Of a stretch of 64,000 nucleotides of DNA, positions 45,964 to 56,189 are shown piece after piece. Below the pieces are notes generated by a model, which had not been told where the DNA came from, searched no databases, and worked only from the letters and a program-made list of their open reading frames with translations. The translations under genes and the position numbers were made by a program. Origin of the DNA: Bathynomus jamesi (Eukaryota; Arthropoda; Malacostraca; Isopoda; Cirolanidae). Location: contig JAJOZX010003309.1 in the NCBI GenBank assembly GCA_023014485.1, forward strand, positions 62,001 to 126,000, written 5' to 3'. Each line of letters starts with the position of its first letter. Position 1 is the stretch's first letter.

Positions 45964-46035
45964 AATTAAAAGCGTCCAAGTAGTGGGAACCCTAAATTTT
46001 AATTTAAACAATACCTTTTCGAACCTGAGGTAAGG

Positions 46036-48765
46036 GTGGACGCGGGTAGCCGTGGGGATACCCTTTTTAGGCTGCTGAATTTTCCACATAAGGAAATGGA
46101 ACACATGAAACGGAAATCTGGACCACAGAAACGGAAAGATAAACGAGAAGCAGAAAGAAATGATTCAGCTAAAAAGTGCAGGCCTATAACAGCATTTATG
46201 ATATCAACACCTATATCTACATGTCAGAAAGAGGAAAGCGACTTACAGAGAAATTCAACTACAACTGTTCATGCTGATACTGTAGATCTAGGACATAAAG
46301 ATGAAGGTATGCCTAACGTTTTTGAGACTGTAGATGCTGATTTTTATGATTCTGAATTAGCTGGTGGAATAACAGTAACTGAACCTGGGCCTGTACATGT
46401 ACATAATCAAAAAGATCTAGTAGCTGATTTAAATAATGATGAGAATCAACCAACATTTAGACAGGATAAGCTCTTTCAATATCCTGCACGAACAGATTTG
46501 AAATCTTTTTTCAAAGAGCATCCAATTCAGCCACATGATCATGATCTGCCATTTAATGTAAAGTTATATAAGCGAAAAATTCTGGGTGACACTGTCTCAC
46601 GACACTGGTTAACATATAATAAGAAGAATAGATCACTATATTGTTCATTTTGCTTGGCATTTGAGTCACCAACCTCTTTTAACCCATCTGATTTTGTGCG
46701 AGGATTTAATGATTACAGACGCATTAACCAGTGCTTATCAGAGCATGAATCAACTGGTATACATAGCAAGCATGCTCAGGAATATATCAGTGTAGTAAAT
46801 GATGGTGGTTTAGCTCGTTTTTACGCTGCATCATTGCAGAAGCGAAAAGATGAAGTACTAAAGCAGAGAAATATTGTTGCCAGAGTTGTAGATATAATAA
46901 AGATGTTAGGTAAACAAGCTCTTCCTTTTCGTGGTCACAGAAATGAGTCAGTATATTCTCTTCTTGATGAAACAGAAAATCATGGAAATTTCTTGGCTAC
47001 TGAGCAGTTGATGGCAAAATATGATCCTATTATGGCTTCTCATGTTTCCATGGTGAAGGAAAAGTCTGAACAACGATGTGAAAGATTGGAAAAAACAAAG
47101 AAAGGCACAAAGTAAAGGTTGTGGTAGTCTTGTCACATTCGTAAGTAAAACAACCATCTCTTCTTTGACCCAAATTATGAAGAATATGATACAGGAAAAA
47201 GTTACTCAAGAAGTTGCTGAGGCCAAGTATTATTCCAGACAAGTAGATTCAACCCAGAATATTTCATCAATTGATCAATTTAGGTTTGTTATTCGATATG
47301 TACTAAATGGTACTATCCATGAACGACTACTTGCAATTGTTCCAAGCAATGATGGTACAGGGCAGGGACTTTTTGACCTATTAAATGAAACATTACAACG
47401 TCTTCAAATAGATCCGAAAAACTGCTTATCAGATAGCACAGATGGCGCTGCAAGCTACCATGGACAATATAATGGCTTACAGAGTAAAATTGCTGATGTA
47501 GCTGATCAGCATGTTCATGTATGGTGCTATGCCCATGTACTCAATTTAGTAGTTACTGAAACCACGAAGTGTTGTGTACCAGCAGTTTCCTTCTTCAATT
47601 TACTCCAGAATTTAGCAAAATTTGTGAGGGTATCATATAAGCGAATGGCCATCTGGATTGAAGTTGTTGGACATCATCTGGGGAAAGAAAAGATGAAACG
47701 ATTAAAGCTAATTGGTGAAACCAGGTGGTCAGGGAAGTCCAATGCAGCAACTACTATATTTGGAAATTTTGACGAGATATGTATCAGTAATTTTGTGGAT
47801 CTTCTGACATGTTTATCCATTATTCAAAGCTCTAACAATTTTGATGCAAAAACAAAAAAAGAGGCAAATGTTTTACTGTCTAGCCTTCTAGAATTTCAAA
47901 CAATATTGACAGCATTCACATACTTATATATCTTTCAAATTACAGCTCCTTTGTCAAGTTATCTACAGACAAGTGGCTTAAATATGTTTACTGCATGGAA
48001 TATGGTAGAAAAATCCATTACAGATTTGAAGAAAAGATCAAGAGAATTTGATAAAGTATATAGTCAGGCTTTGAAATTTGCCAACAAATCCAACGAGCAC
48101 ATTGCACAATTCAATAATGATGAAAATCAAACAGTGAAAATTGATTTTGTAAAAACTGAGTTACCAATCAAGAGGAAACATAAAACAAAGAGAATGGCAG
48201 ATGAACTAGCTGCTGATGAAAAAAGTACATCTGATTCTTTGTCAGACTATCGTGTACATGTGTTCAACTTGATAATGGATCGTGTTGTACAATCACTGGA
48301 ATCCCGTTTCATTGACCATAGACAACTATATAAGGATATGTCATGCCTCGATCCATGAAATTATGAATATATTACTAAAAATGGTCTTGAAGAAGAAGCA
48401 TTGGAAGGTATTCTTGAGCTTGCTCCAGGGATAAATAGAAGTGAAGTAAAATTAGAATTGTAGTCTTTTGCATCGAACTTTGAAATATTTAAGCTTTTGC
48501 TGAATGATGATAATGCAGAGAGCAGCAGTAAAATGAATTCATGCTCTAAATATTGTGGCAAGTGTCCATCATGTGTTCTGTACATTCTTGCATCAAACAC
48601 ACTTAATGACAAGGCATATGATAAGCTTTACCAAATGTACAAAGCTATCTGTACACTGTCTGTGACTCAAGTTCAGTTTGAACGGGCATTTTCTAAGCTT
48701 AAAATAATAAAAACAAGATTACGAAATTCTTTGTCGGAGGAGATCTGGAAGCATGCATGTTGATG
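46036..48765 (+). pseudogene. hAT transposase (TTF zinc finger / DUF4371 / hAT C-terminal), three lesions
   Basis: The first frame (46,036-47,115) starts MDAGSRGDTLFRLLNF and carries the TTF-type zinc finger region (SLYCSFCLAFESPTSF, HESTGIHSKHAQEY). A frame change near 47,080-47,115 leads to the second frame (to 48,358) with the catalytic region: SRQVDSTQNISSIDQFRFV (first D), LSDSTDGAASYHGQYNGLQ (second D) and VHVWCYAHVLNLVV (the C-x-x-H typical of hAT). A TGA at 48,358 and TAG at 48,461 precede the dimerisation end SVTQVQFERAFSKLKIIKTR. ZMYM1-like proteins of this type are common in animals. It would excise and insert elements with 8-bp duplications, as seen around this element. Confidence 0.85.
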
Positions 48766-49089
48766 TCTATAGAAAAGGTCATGTTGGATGAGTTAGACAT
48801 GGAAACTATAACAGACCGATTTGCAAACTCGAGTAATGAACTTAAAAAACTACTCTTATATAGCATGTATGTATGTATGTATGTATATGCAGGCAGTACT
48901 TGTAAAATATTTGTACTTATTGGTAAAATAAATTTATAAAAACATATTAACTTTTTTTATTTAAACAAACTTAACTCATAAATAGGCCTATTAGGATAGG
49001 ACTGGAATTGAATTATGTAATGGGGTTATGGGCCCCCTGACCCCTTTGGCAGACAAAATTTTATGAGCCAGTCCGCCACTGCCCAAGGT

Positions 49090-51234
49090 GATGGGCGTAG
49101 CCGCTGAAGTTTCAAAAGGATATTTCCCTTACACATTCCTCACTAGCGAAACTTTAAATTACGTAGGACTACCTTCACCCAAACATTACTTTAACTATGA
49201 ATGTATGAGTACAGATGAATGTGAAGATTTTGACCGACACTACAAGTTTTAATGAATCCTAATCCTTATAATATAGCTGATGAATGTGAGCGTTATTGCG
49301 TGAATGATGTGAGCGTGCTTAGAGTATGTTTCCAGGCCTTTAGAAAGATGTACATAGGCCGTTTCAAATGCTATCTGTTGCAAGTCGCAACCACCATCCT
49401 CATTATGTTTTACGGTGTTCAAGAATAACTTCATGCCTAAAACACAAGGCTATTTACTGGCTCATATACCTAAAGCAGCGGACCGGGGTATACAGAAAGC
49501 ATGCCCGCAACACGGGTGAAGTACCCATTAAGGTAAATGGTCGTGTTTTTTGGGTTGATGGTCTAAGTGAAAACCGTGCCACTGGTGAAAAGACTGTACT
49601 CCTTTAACGGTTGCTGGTGGCACGGATGCCCCTGTCCTTAGTGTGGAATCGTAGGAGATATCCACGGTAGATCTGCCGACAGTCTTGCGTGGGCCCACAC
49701 CCGCGATCAAATTATAGGCTCCCAGTTCACTCACAAAGTCTTGTGGGAGCATGACTATGATGAACGGATGGAAACAGATTGACAGTACCTTGAAGAAATA
49801 GACACGATCAAACGTTAATGGTGCTGAATCCTCTCAAATGCGGTGATAGTTTGTTTGGAGGGCGAACAAATCCCTTCAAGCTATTCTTTTCGCCTACGGA
49901 GGGCGTGAAACTCCATTACTACGACTTCTGTTCTTTATATCCCTACGTGATGAAGAACAATCCGTATCCCACGGATGCACCTGAGAAACTGGTGGGACCT
50001 GACCTGCCCACCATCGAGGTGTCTTCAACAAATTTGAAAGGGTACTATTTCGGTCTTTCTTTCGTAGATGTACTCCCCCCACGCGATTTATGGATGCCAA
50101 TCTACACGTCGTTATCGCTCAGAAGCTCATGTTTCCCTTGTGGTGCGTGAAGTGCGCAGAGGAGAACAATGGGGAATGTAATCATACAGGTAACCAGCGT
50201 AAGATCAGAGGTGTATATACAAGTCCAGAGCTGGATCTAGCTGTTCGCCATGCCTACAGAATATTAAAGATACATGAGGTGAGGTGTGGAGGTTTCAGAA
50301 GCTACCCAACCTTTTCACGCCATATATAAACGCTGTTTTGAAGGATAAGGTCGAAGCATCAGGGTATCCGCAAGGAGTTGATACCGAAGATGAAAAATCG
50401 GCTATATTCAACGTTACCGTGACCGTGAAGGTATAGAGCTTGACCGTTCCCAAATTGTAAAGAACTCTGGCAAGCGCTTTAGTGCAAAGTTGTGTCTAAA
50501 CAGTTTTTGGGGAAAATTTGCACAGAATACTGGCAAAGGGAACGTTCCTTTGGCACAAAGTTATAGTGAAGCCTCGGATTATGTCAACGCTCCCGATAAA
50601 GAGGTCATGGAGATTGTGAATGTAGGTAATACTTACATAATAAAGTACAACAATACAGAATTGGCCACAGATACCTCACGGGTTACAAACATACCTGTAG
50701 CCAGCTTCACAACGGCCTACGCACGCATCAAACTTTGGGGCCTATTGCATTCTCTTTGGCGGAGGGTTTTGTACGCCGATACAGATAGTGTGATATTCAC
50801 AGAGAGGGAGGGTGAAAACATGCCTCCTATTGGTGAATTCCTTCCTCGGGGAGTTGACTGATGAGATCAAGGATGAGTATGGAGACATCGCATACGCCGA
50901 CTCTTTTGTCTCAACAAGGCCAAAAACTTGTGGGGTACGGGTGAGGGTGGGGGAGGATATGAAATATATCGCGAAGGCTAAGGGTATCACGCTCAACCAG
51001 GCGAATCGGCGGGTCGTTAACTTTGGTTCGTTGAAGGATCTAGTGTGCTTGGATGATGATGAGGGCGACCGGCCGCCCCAACTAACTGTAGGTACCAACA
51101 ATTTTCGGCCGCAGAAGCTGGGGGGAGCGTGAAGGAACTTAGGGGTACAAAGGTGTGCCGTAACACCTATAGGAAACGTTACCAGGTTCCTGGTACCTGT
51201 GATACCGTGCCCTTTGGATACCATAACTTTTGAT
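49090..51234 (+). pseudogene. Polinton DNA polymerase B, remainder of exonuclease and polymerase domain (3' half)
   Basis: Continues from 38,823 after the hAT duplication. Exo III-like ERYCVNDVSVLRVCFQAF is at 49,290; then YRKHARNTGEVPIKVNGRVF; palm motif A YYDFCSLYPYVMKNNPYP (49,918); a cysteine pair (CVKCAEENNGECNH); motif B LCLNSFWGKFAQNTGKG (50,490); motif C VLYADTDSVIF (50,770); and the C-terminal LGELTDEIKDEYGD and NNFRPQKLGG. The frame ends at TGA 51,232-51,234. These are family-B, protein-primed polymerase motifs with Polinton-type spacing. At least six frame breaks or stops (for example near 49,248, 49,603, 50,330 and 50,860) inactivate it. Confidence 0.85.
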
Positions 51235-51540
51235 ATGTCTATTGTTAACTTATTTATTACATGTATTTGTAAATATATATATACACACCTTGAATATTTC
51301 GCTTATTAAATAAATCGTGTTTCAATTAGCGTTTCACTTTCTCCTTTGTGTGTGTGTGTGTGTGTGTGTACACAGGAGAAAATTCTAAGCTCCGCCCAGC
51401 GTGTGTACAGGAGAACGTTCTAAGCTCAGCCCACCTGTATGATTAATCACGTGACTCCTGCTACTACCTGGGCATATCTCTTCCCTGCATGCTCAGTTGA
51501 TCGCAGTAAGCCCTGGATCTCAGACGTGTATTCTCCCGCA
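51235..51540. other. Spacer with (GT)n downstream of polymerase B
   Basis: A possible polyadenylation signal AATAAA occurs near 51,308. A GT run spans about 51,350-51,370. An imperfect duplicated stretch, AGGAGAAAATTCTAAGCTC, occurs at 51,375 and 51,410. Confidence 0.5.
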
Positions 51541-51556
51541 GAGACAATAAATAGTA

Positions 51557-51766
51557 ATGGCTACCTTTAATATTGCGTGTTCGACGTTTATGAAGTGGTA
51601 TTCGGCAAAGTGCCAAGATGTGGTGGATACTGAAAAACTCCCTATTCCACCCTCCTTTGATACTTTTAAGGCTACATTGAATCGTGCGAAGGAGCAAGAG
51701 GTACACATACTCTACGGCTATTCTGGCGAGAGCATTGTAGGATTTCGTGGTACAAGTATGTATTGA
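51557..51766 (+). CDS. Small unassigned ORF downstream of Polinton polymerase
   Basis: 69 codons starting MATFNIACSTFMKWYSAKCQ; no domain recognised. The sequence TGCAGTGG-free spacer and a start soon after the polymerase suggest a Polinton gene, possibly the 5' end of a larger one decayed at 51,770-52,460. Function unknown. Confidence 0.35.
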   Translation: MATFNIACSTFMKWYSAKCQDVVDTEKLPIPPSFDTFKATLNRAKEQEVHILYGYSGESIVGFRGTSMY

Positions 51767-52048
51767 ACTATGTTGTAGAACTAAACTTTATAAAAGCTTA
51801 CATATACCGGAAGTAGAAGAAACAACACGTGCAGAAGAGAAGCAACGTATATGGATAGTGAGTCTTGTTGATAAGTGGTGACCAAGCGATATTATGTCAT
51901 GTTGCATCATACCGAGTACTCGTACCCTGCGACTGAGAGTGTAAATCTTGTCATCATGGAGAATCTTAAGTATTTTTACCACTCTATTAATATATATCAT
52001 GACGAGGTTTGTAGTGAGGTTGTGGCTAATGGATGTGTGAGTTTTTAA

Positions 52049-52430
52049 CAGAATTTAGAGATGAGTATCGCATGCTAAGCAAAAACGAAAAATATGGTCA
52101 TATGTTTCTCTCAAATAGTGCGCCGGATTGTGAAGATGTTTAGTTTGTGGAAATGAACGTCTGGTGAGTGATAAAGCATTAAAACCGATATTATGTATCG
52201 GAAAATTTCTCAAAACATCTACCCAATATAATGGGATACAAGTATTCTATTACATGTTGTGGCTAAAGATCTGCGTGAGTATTTAACGGAATTTAGAGAT
52301 AAGTATCGCATGCTAAGCTAAAAGGAAAAATATGGTCATATGTTTCTCTCAAATAGTGCGCCGGAGTGTGAATAAAATGTGTTTAGTTCGTGAAAATCCC
52401 CCTCTGCAAAAATGTCTGGTGCGTATTCTG
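52049..52430 (+). pseudogene. Duplicated fragment of a small cysteine-containing protein
   Basis: Two imperfect tandem copies of about 220 bp start near 52,049 and 52,268. Each begins EFRDEYRMLSKNEKYGHMF; in one frame the first continues with a CEDCLVCGNERLVSD zinc-type pattern and PTQYNGIQVFYYML. Parts of the same sequence recur after the palindrome at 52,700-52,770. Broken frames; not recognised. Confidence 0.45.
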
Positions 52431-52460
52431 GGGAGTGGGAGTGATAAAACATTAAAACCG

Positions 52461-52653
52461 ATATGAAAATAAAAACCCACTCTAATAGACAGAGTTTATT
52501 TCCACGACAGTTTCGACGCCCACTGGCATCCTCCTCGGGTGGATACAGAAACACGATTCGTGTTTCTGTATCCACCCGAGGAGGATGCCAGTGGGCGTCG
52601 AAACTGTCGTGGAAATAAACTCTGTCTATTAGAGTGGGTTTTTATTTTCATAT
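52461..52653. repeat. 193-bp perfect palindrome with hammerhead-like core
   Basis: Centre at 52,557; the 96-bp arms are complementary throughout as far as I can read. The ends are ATATGAAAATAAAAACCCAC. The right arm has CCGAGGAGGATGCCAGTG followed by GGCGTCGAAAC: a GATGCC/GGCGTC stem before GAAAC resembles, with deviations, the hammerhead ribozyme core found in Penelope-like element repeats. The hairpin at 57,174-57,318 has the same type of ends. Confidence 0.8.
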
Positions 52654-52900
52654 TTTGACCTTCACGTAGAAAAAAGTGAAGTTTTTTGCATTTATTAAAA
52701 CCGATATTGCTTCATGTATCGGAAAATTTCTCAAAACACCTACCCAATATAATGGGATACAAGTATTCATGTTGGAACAGCGCCGTACACGTTTCATTAA
52801 CTTATGGTGTGACTCACTCCTCCCGTCGAGCCGATCCGTTGCATGTGGCTCATAGTCATCTCAGAGTTTGAACCGATTGGACGTGCGCTCCTCGAATACG

Positions 52901-53266
52901 ATGGAACTTCCTTTGAGCAACATTCTCAACGCCGTGTACGATGTGTCCGTGACGAAGTCGTTGCGCGTGTTCAGGCGTAAAACCGGTGCCATTAACTATT
53001 TACTAGAAACGACTTGTAGACAAACAAACAAACGGAATGTTGTTTATTTAAGTGTTGAGATGAATAGAATCTTCGTGGTAGTTGAGAAGTGGAGTGAGGA
53101 TCGTTATAAAATTCCTGCAGGTATAGGTACAAGAAGAGAGCAGATTAGTGACACCCCCTCATATGCCGTTGTTTGTACGTTGTGTATAAATAACGATCGG
53201 CCATGCATTGATATACAGCTGATGTGGAAGAATGCTTCTGATAATAACGCTCTTGTCCCTACGTGA
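52901..53266 (+). CDS. Unassigned Polinton-region ORF
   Basis: I chose the ATG at 52,901 (MELPLSNILNAVYDVSV) over the upstream one at 52,868 because it begins the compact part. It runs about 121 codons to TGA with no break. It has LRVFRRKTGAINYLLETT and VVYLSVEMNRIFVVVEKW, alternating hydrophobic strands, suggesting a small beta-rich protein. No family recognised. It is followed 21 bp later by the next ORF, on the same strand. Confidence 0.5.
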   Translation: MELPLSNILNAVYDVSVTKSLRVFRRKTGAINYLLETTCRQTNKRNVVYLSVEMNRIFVVVEKWSEDRYKIPAGIGTRREQISDTPSYAVVCTLCINNDRPCIDIQLMWKNASDNNALVPT

Positions 53267-53287
53267 AACCGTTTCATCCTCGACAGA

Positions 53288-53623
53288 ATGTTTGAAATCG
53301 TCGGATTCCGCAAGCTGAAGACTATATTAGATGCGCGTGTTACGGATATGCTTTATTTTGATACGGTTCTTGAATACGCATACACCGCTCTGCTCGAAGG
53401 GTTTACTGAGTGTAGGACTGAACAAGGTGAGAATGGTCTAGAGCTGGATGCTTATTTAAAAGGTTTAGACTCTTTGAAATATCATGAACTTTGGTACAAA
53501 GCACTTGAGCGGTACAGGGCTGAGCTCACCTACACCGTTTACCCTGAAGAACTATTTCTTTATATAATGAGCAGCTGTCGTAACGACTTAGAAGATTATT
53601 TCAACTGCCGTTATGCAGTGTGA
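53288..53623 (+). CDS. Unassigned Polinton-region ORF
   Basis: 111 codons, intact; MFEIVGFRKLKTILDARVTD start; helical, with LEYAYTALLEGFTECRTEQG and YPEELFLYIMSSCRNDLEDY. Tight spacing to its neighbours suggests a shared transcript. Function unknown. Confidence 0.5.
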   Translation: MFEIVGFRKLKTILDARVTDMLYFDTVLEYAYTALLEGFTECRTEQGENGLELDAYLKGLDSLKYHELWYKALERYRAELTYTVYPEELFLYIMSSCRNDLEDYFNCRYAV

Positions 53624-53672
53624 AGAAGAGTTCACGATTGAAAAGTTCGGGTTGGTAAAAATAAACTCCTGA

Positions 53673-53966
53673 TTGGAAAGGAGTGTTTACAAACTTGTAT
53701 TTAATAATGATGTTGTGGCTAACGATGACCTCTTTGTGCTTGCTTTTTATTGTATTCAAGACGTATTTAAAGATAACTTGCCAACCGGATGTAAAGTGGG
53801 CACAAAAGTAGTACTGAACGATATGAAGGCCATTTATAGAGAGTATAGGTTTCCCTATAACTTCAACGGTGAAATAATATTAAGCCGCGTTTACTGCGTA
53901 GTGCAAAGCAATATTGATGTGATTGTAGACTCGATTACGTGTGGGTTTAGTGTTTTGCGCAGTTGA
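53673..53966 (+). CDS. Unassigned Polinton-region ORF
   Basis: 97 codons, possibly starting upstream out of view because the frame before the ATG is also coding-like. Landmarks are KLVFNNDVVANDDLFVLAFY and TGCKVGTKVVLNDMKAIYRE. No match known to me. It is the last ORF before the fold-back mariner, so the Polinton right end is probably near 54 kb, but no TIR is visible. Confidence 0.45.
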   Translation: MERSVYKLVFNNDVVANDDLFVLAFYCIQDVFKDNLPTGCKVGTKVVLNDMKAIYREYRFPYNFNGEIILSRVYCVVQSNIDVIVDSITCGFSVLRS

Positions 53967-54239
53967 ACAAAGTGAATGTATTTTGATGAATTTTCAATAT
54001 ATTTAATTTATAACATAATTGTGTGTGTATATATATATATACAGGGTGTTTGAAAACTTTCTGTACAAATTGTAATGGGGGATAGGCAACACCAAGACAA
54101 ACCCTTTTCGTCTATAAGTGTATGTCCGCTGACGTCACCATTCGGCGCGAGAGGGCGCCGCTGCAATTGGCTAAAAGGTGAAGTGGGCTAGACTCGCGCT
54201 TGCCGCGGGCATTCTTAAATCGGACGTAGTACGCGTAAC

Positions 54240-54480
54240 ATGGAGCGCTTCACGACTGCTGAGATGGCTGACATGCATATGGTGTATGGGGCTGCCAATG
54301 GAAACGGAAGAGCAGCTGTGAGGTTGTTCCAACAGCGCTTCCCAAACAGACGTGTGCCAAACCACCAAACGTTTGCGCATTTGCATCGGCGACTGCGAGA
54401 AACTGGAACATTCCATGCAAACATGCATGACACTGGTCGGGAGAGAAACGTGCGCACTCCTGACGTCGAGTCGGGCAGGC
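54240..54480 (+). pseudogene. Transposase N-terminus in the left arm
   Basis: [20 protein letters not shown] start followed by the DUF4817-type helix-turn-helix segment ([35 protein letters not shown]). It ends where the inverted arm meets the minus-strand gene. Confidence 0.75.
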
Positions 54481-54483
54481 AGC

Positions 54484-55118
54484 AGGTACGGCCCAATCAA
54501 CTTGCCATGGACGATACCCGCCCAAACATTGATGGCGAACCGTTCTTGATGAGCATGCACCCGTGTAGCATGTGGATTTGCGTGCGCCCACACGTGAGAA
54601 TTGTGCATGTTAAACACACCCTCACGTGTGAAACAGGCCTCATCTGAGAACAGCACATAAGCCGGAAAATTAGGCTGCACCGCTGTCTGCTGCAGAAACC
54701 AGCGTGCGAATTCCACACGAAGAGGGTAATCCCGAGGTTGTAATGCCTGGACTCTCTGACGATGATGAAACGGATGTAACTGCTGCTCGTGCAACACTCC
54801 CCAGACCAGGTCGTGGTTCACACCGAGGATACCTGCAACACCTCGCGTGCTTGCGCTTGGATTGTCCTCAAATCGCCGTAGGATTTCTTCTTCCATGTCA
54901 GGAGTGCGCACGTTTCTCTCCGACCAGTGTCATGCGTGTTTGCATGGAATGTTCCAGTTTCTCGCAGTCGCCGATGCAAATGCGCAAACGTTTGGTGGTT
55001 TGGCACACGTCTGTTTCGGAAGCGCTGTCGGTACAACCTCAGCAGCTCTTCCGTTTCCATTGGCAGCCCCATACACCATATGCATGTCAGCCATCTCAGC
55101 AGTCGTGAAGCGCTCCAT
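54484..55118 (-). pseudogene. Mariner-like transposase, truncated at the fold-back junction
   Basis: ATG at 55,118 has the same N-terminus as the left arm, with a frame change near 55,040. Then come RTPDMEEEILRRFEDNPSAS, the linker QRVQALQPRDYPLRVEFARW, the first catalytic D in [17 protein letters not shown] and [20 protein letters not shown]. At LPARL the sequence enters the inverted left arm, so the second and third catalytic acids are missing. Non-autonomous. Confidence 0.8.
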
Positions 55119-55311
55119 GTTACGCGTACTACGTCCGATTTAAGAATGCCCGCGGCAAGCGCGAGTCTAGCCCACTTCACCTTTAGCCAATTGCAGCGGC
55201 GCCCTCTCGCGCCGAATGGTGACGTCAGCGGACATACACTTATAGACGAAAAGGGTTTGTCTTGGTGTTGCCTATCCCCATTACAATTTGTACAGAAAGT
55301 TTTCAAACACC

Positions 55312-55315
<4 letters not shown>

Positions 55316-55361
<46 letters not shown>

Positions 55362-56189
55362 TATTTCTCCTGTACTGCTATATTGGTGGTTATACTCCAT
55401 CGTTTTGTATTTCTTATTTTTTATTTTTTTATTTTGTGCAGTAGAAGATAAAGTATGTATTTATTTTCAATATATTTAATTAATTATTTAACATAATTGT
55501 GTATATATATTTCTCCTGTACTTTTATATTGATGGTTATATTTTTTTATTTTTTTTATTTTATACATTTTCCTCGTTCATATTTCTTATATATGCTTTAG
55601 TTAAATAAATAGCGCTATCTGGCAACTCAACCTGTACATCTGAACAAGCCATTTACGCCTTCTAAGCCAACTGACGGATTTCTAAGCCAACTATCAATAA
55701 TATATGCTTTAATTAAATAAATAGCGCAATCTGGCAACTCAACCTGTACAAGCCATTTACTCCTTCTAAGCCAACTGACGGATTTATAAGAACTGTCAAT
55801 AATATATGCTTTAATTAAATAAATAGCGCAATCTTGCAACTCAACCTGTACAAGCCATTTACGCCTTCTAAGGCAACTGGCGGATTTACACCTTATAAGA
55901 CAGCAGGCGCTCAGATAAAGTCTTAATATGCGCTTGGCTCCTGCCAGGCGAACACCTCTCTTCCTCTCTCTCCTTCTCCTCTCTTTCTCTTGGGGGATAA
56001 CTCCGCCTCCAAGTTGCATAACCCCTTGGTGCTCTTGCAACATTCCCCCCTCCCCCTTCGTTGTATACCCCGCACCTTCATTGCATAACCCCTCCTCCCT
56101 TTGTTGTAGAACCCTTTTGCAACATCTTGCAATATTGATCAACATTTGCAATTGCATTGCAACATTCCTGCACTCTCCCATTTTGCGCC
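55316..56189. other. Spacer with (TA)n and a three-copy tandem repeat of about 100 bp (55,591-55,900)
   Basis: (TA)n at 55,315-55,359. Three direct copies begin ATATGCTTTAATTAAATAAA and contain GGCAACTCAACCTGTACA. The stretch TTTTCAATATATTTAATT at 55,465 also occurs at 53,985, left of the fold-back mariner. Confidence 0.7.

Larger units (their letters stand above)
38832..49081 (+). mobile_element. 10.25-kb hAT transposon inserted in the polymerase gene
   Basis: The termini are CAGTGGCGGACTGGCTAGGC and, inverted, CAGTGGCGGACTGGCTCAT. The exact 8-bp duplication CCCAAGGT is at 38,824-38,831 and 49,082-49,089. A hAT transposase of the TTF/ZMYM1-like type is at 46-48.8 kb. The length is inflated by the nested 4.6-kb element at 39,844 and the 36-bp satellite. 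Confidence 0.95.
54041..55315. mobile_element. Fold-back (palindromic) mariner-like element
   Basis: Both ends are ACAGGGTGTTTGAAAAC. The left arm (54,041 to about 54,480) and right arm (about 54,903-55,315) are inverted copies of the same 5' end plus transposase N-terminus. Between them lies the middle of the transposase on the minus strand. The normal 3' end is missing, replaced by the second 5' arm. Confidence 0.85.

Noticed and set aside
46036..48765. Host ZMYM1-like gene
   Set aside because: It lies between hAT TIRs with an 8-bp duplication and has stops and frameshifts, so it is the element's transposase.
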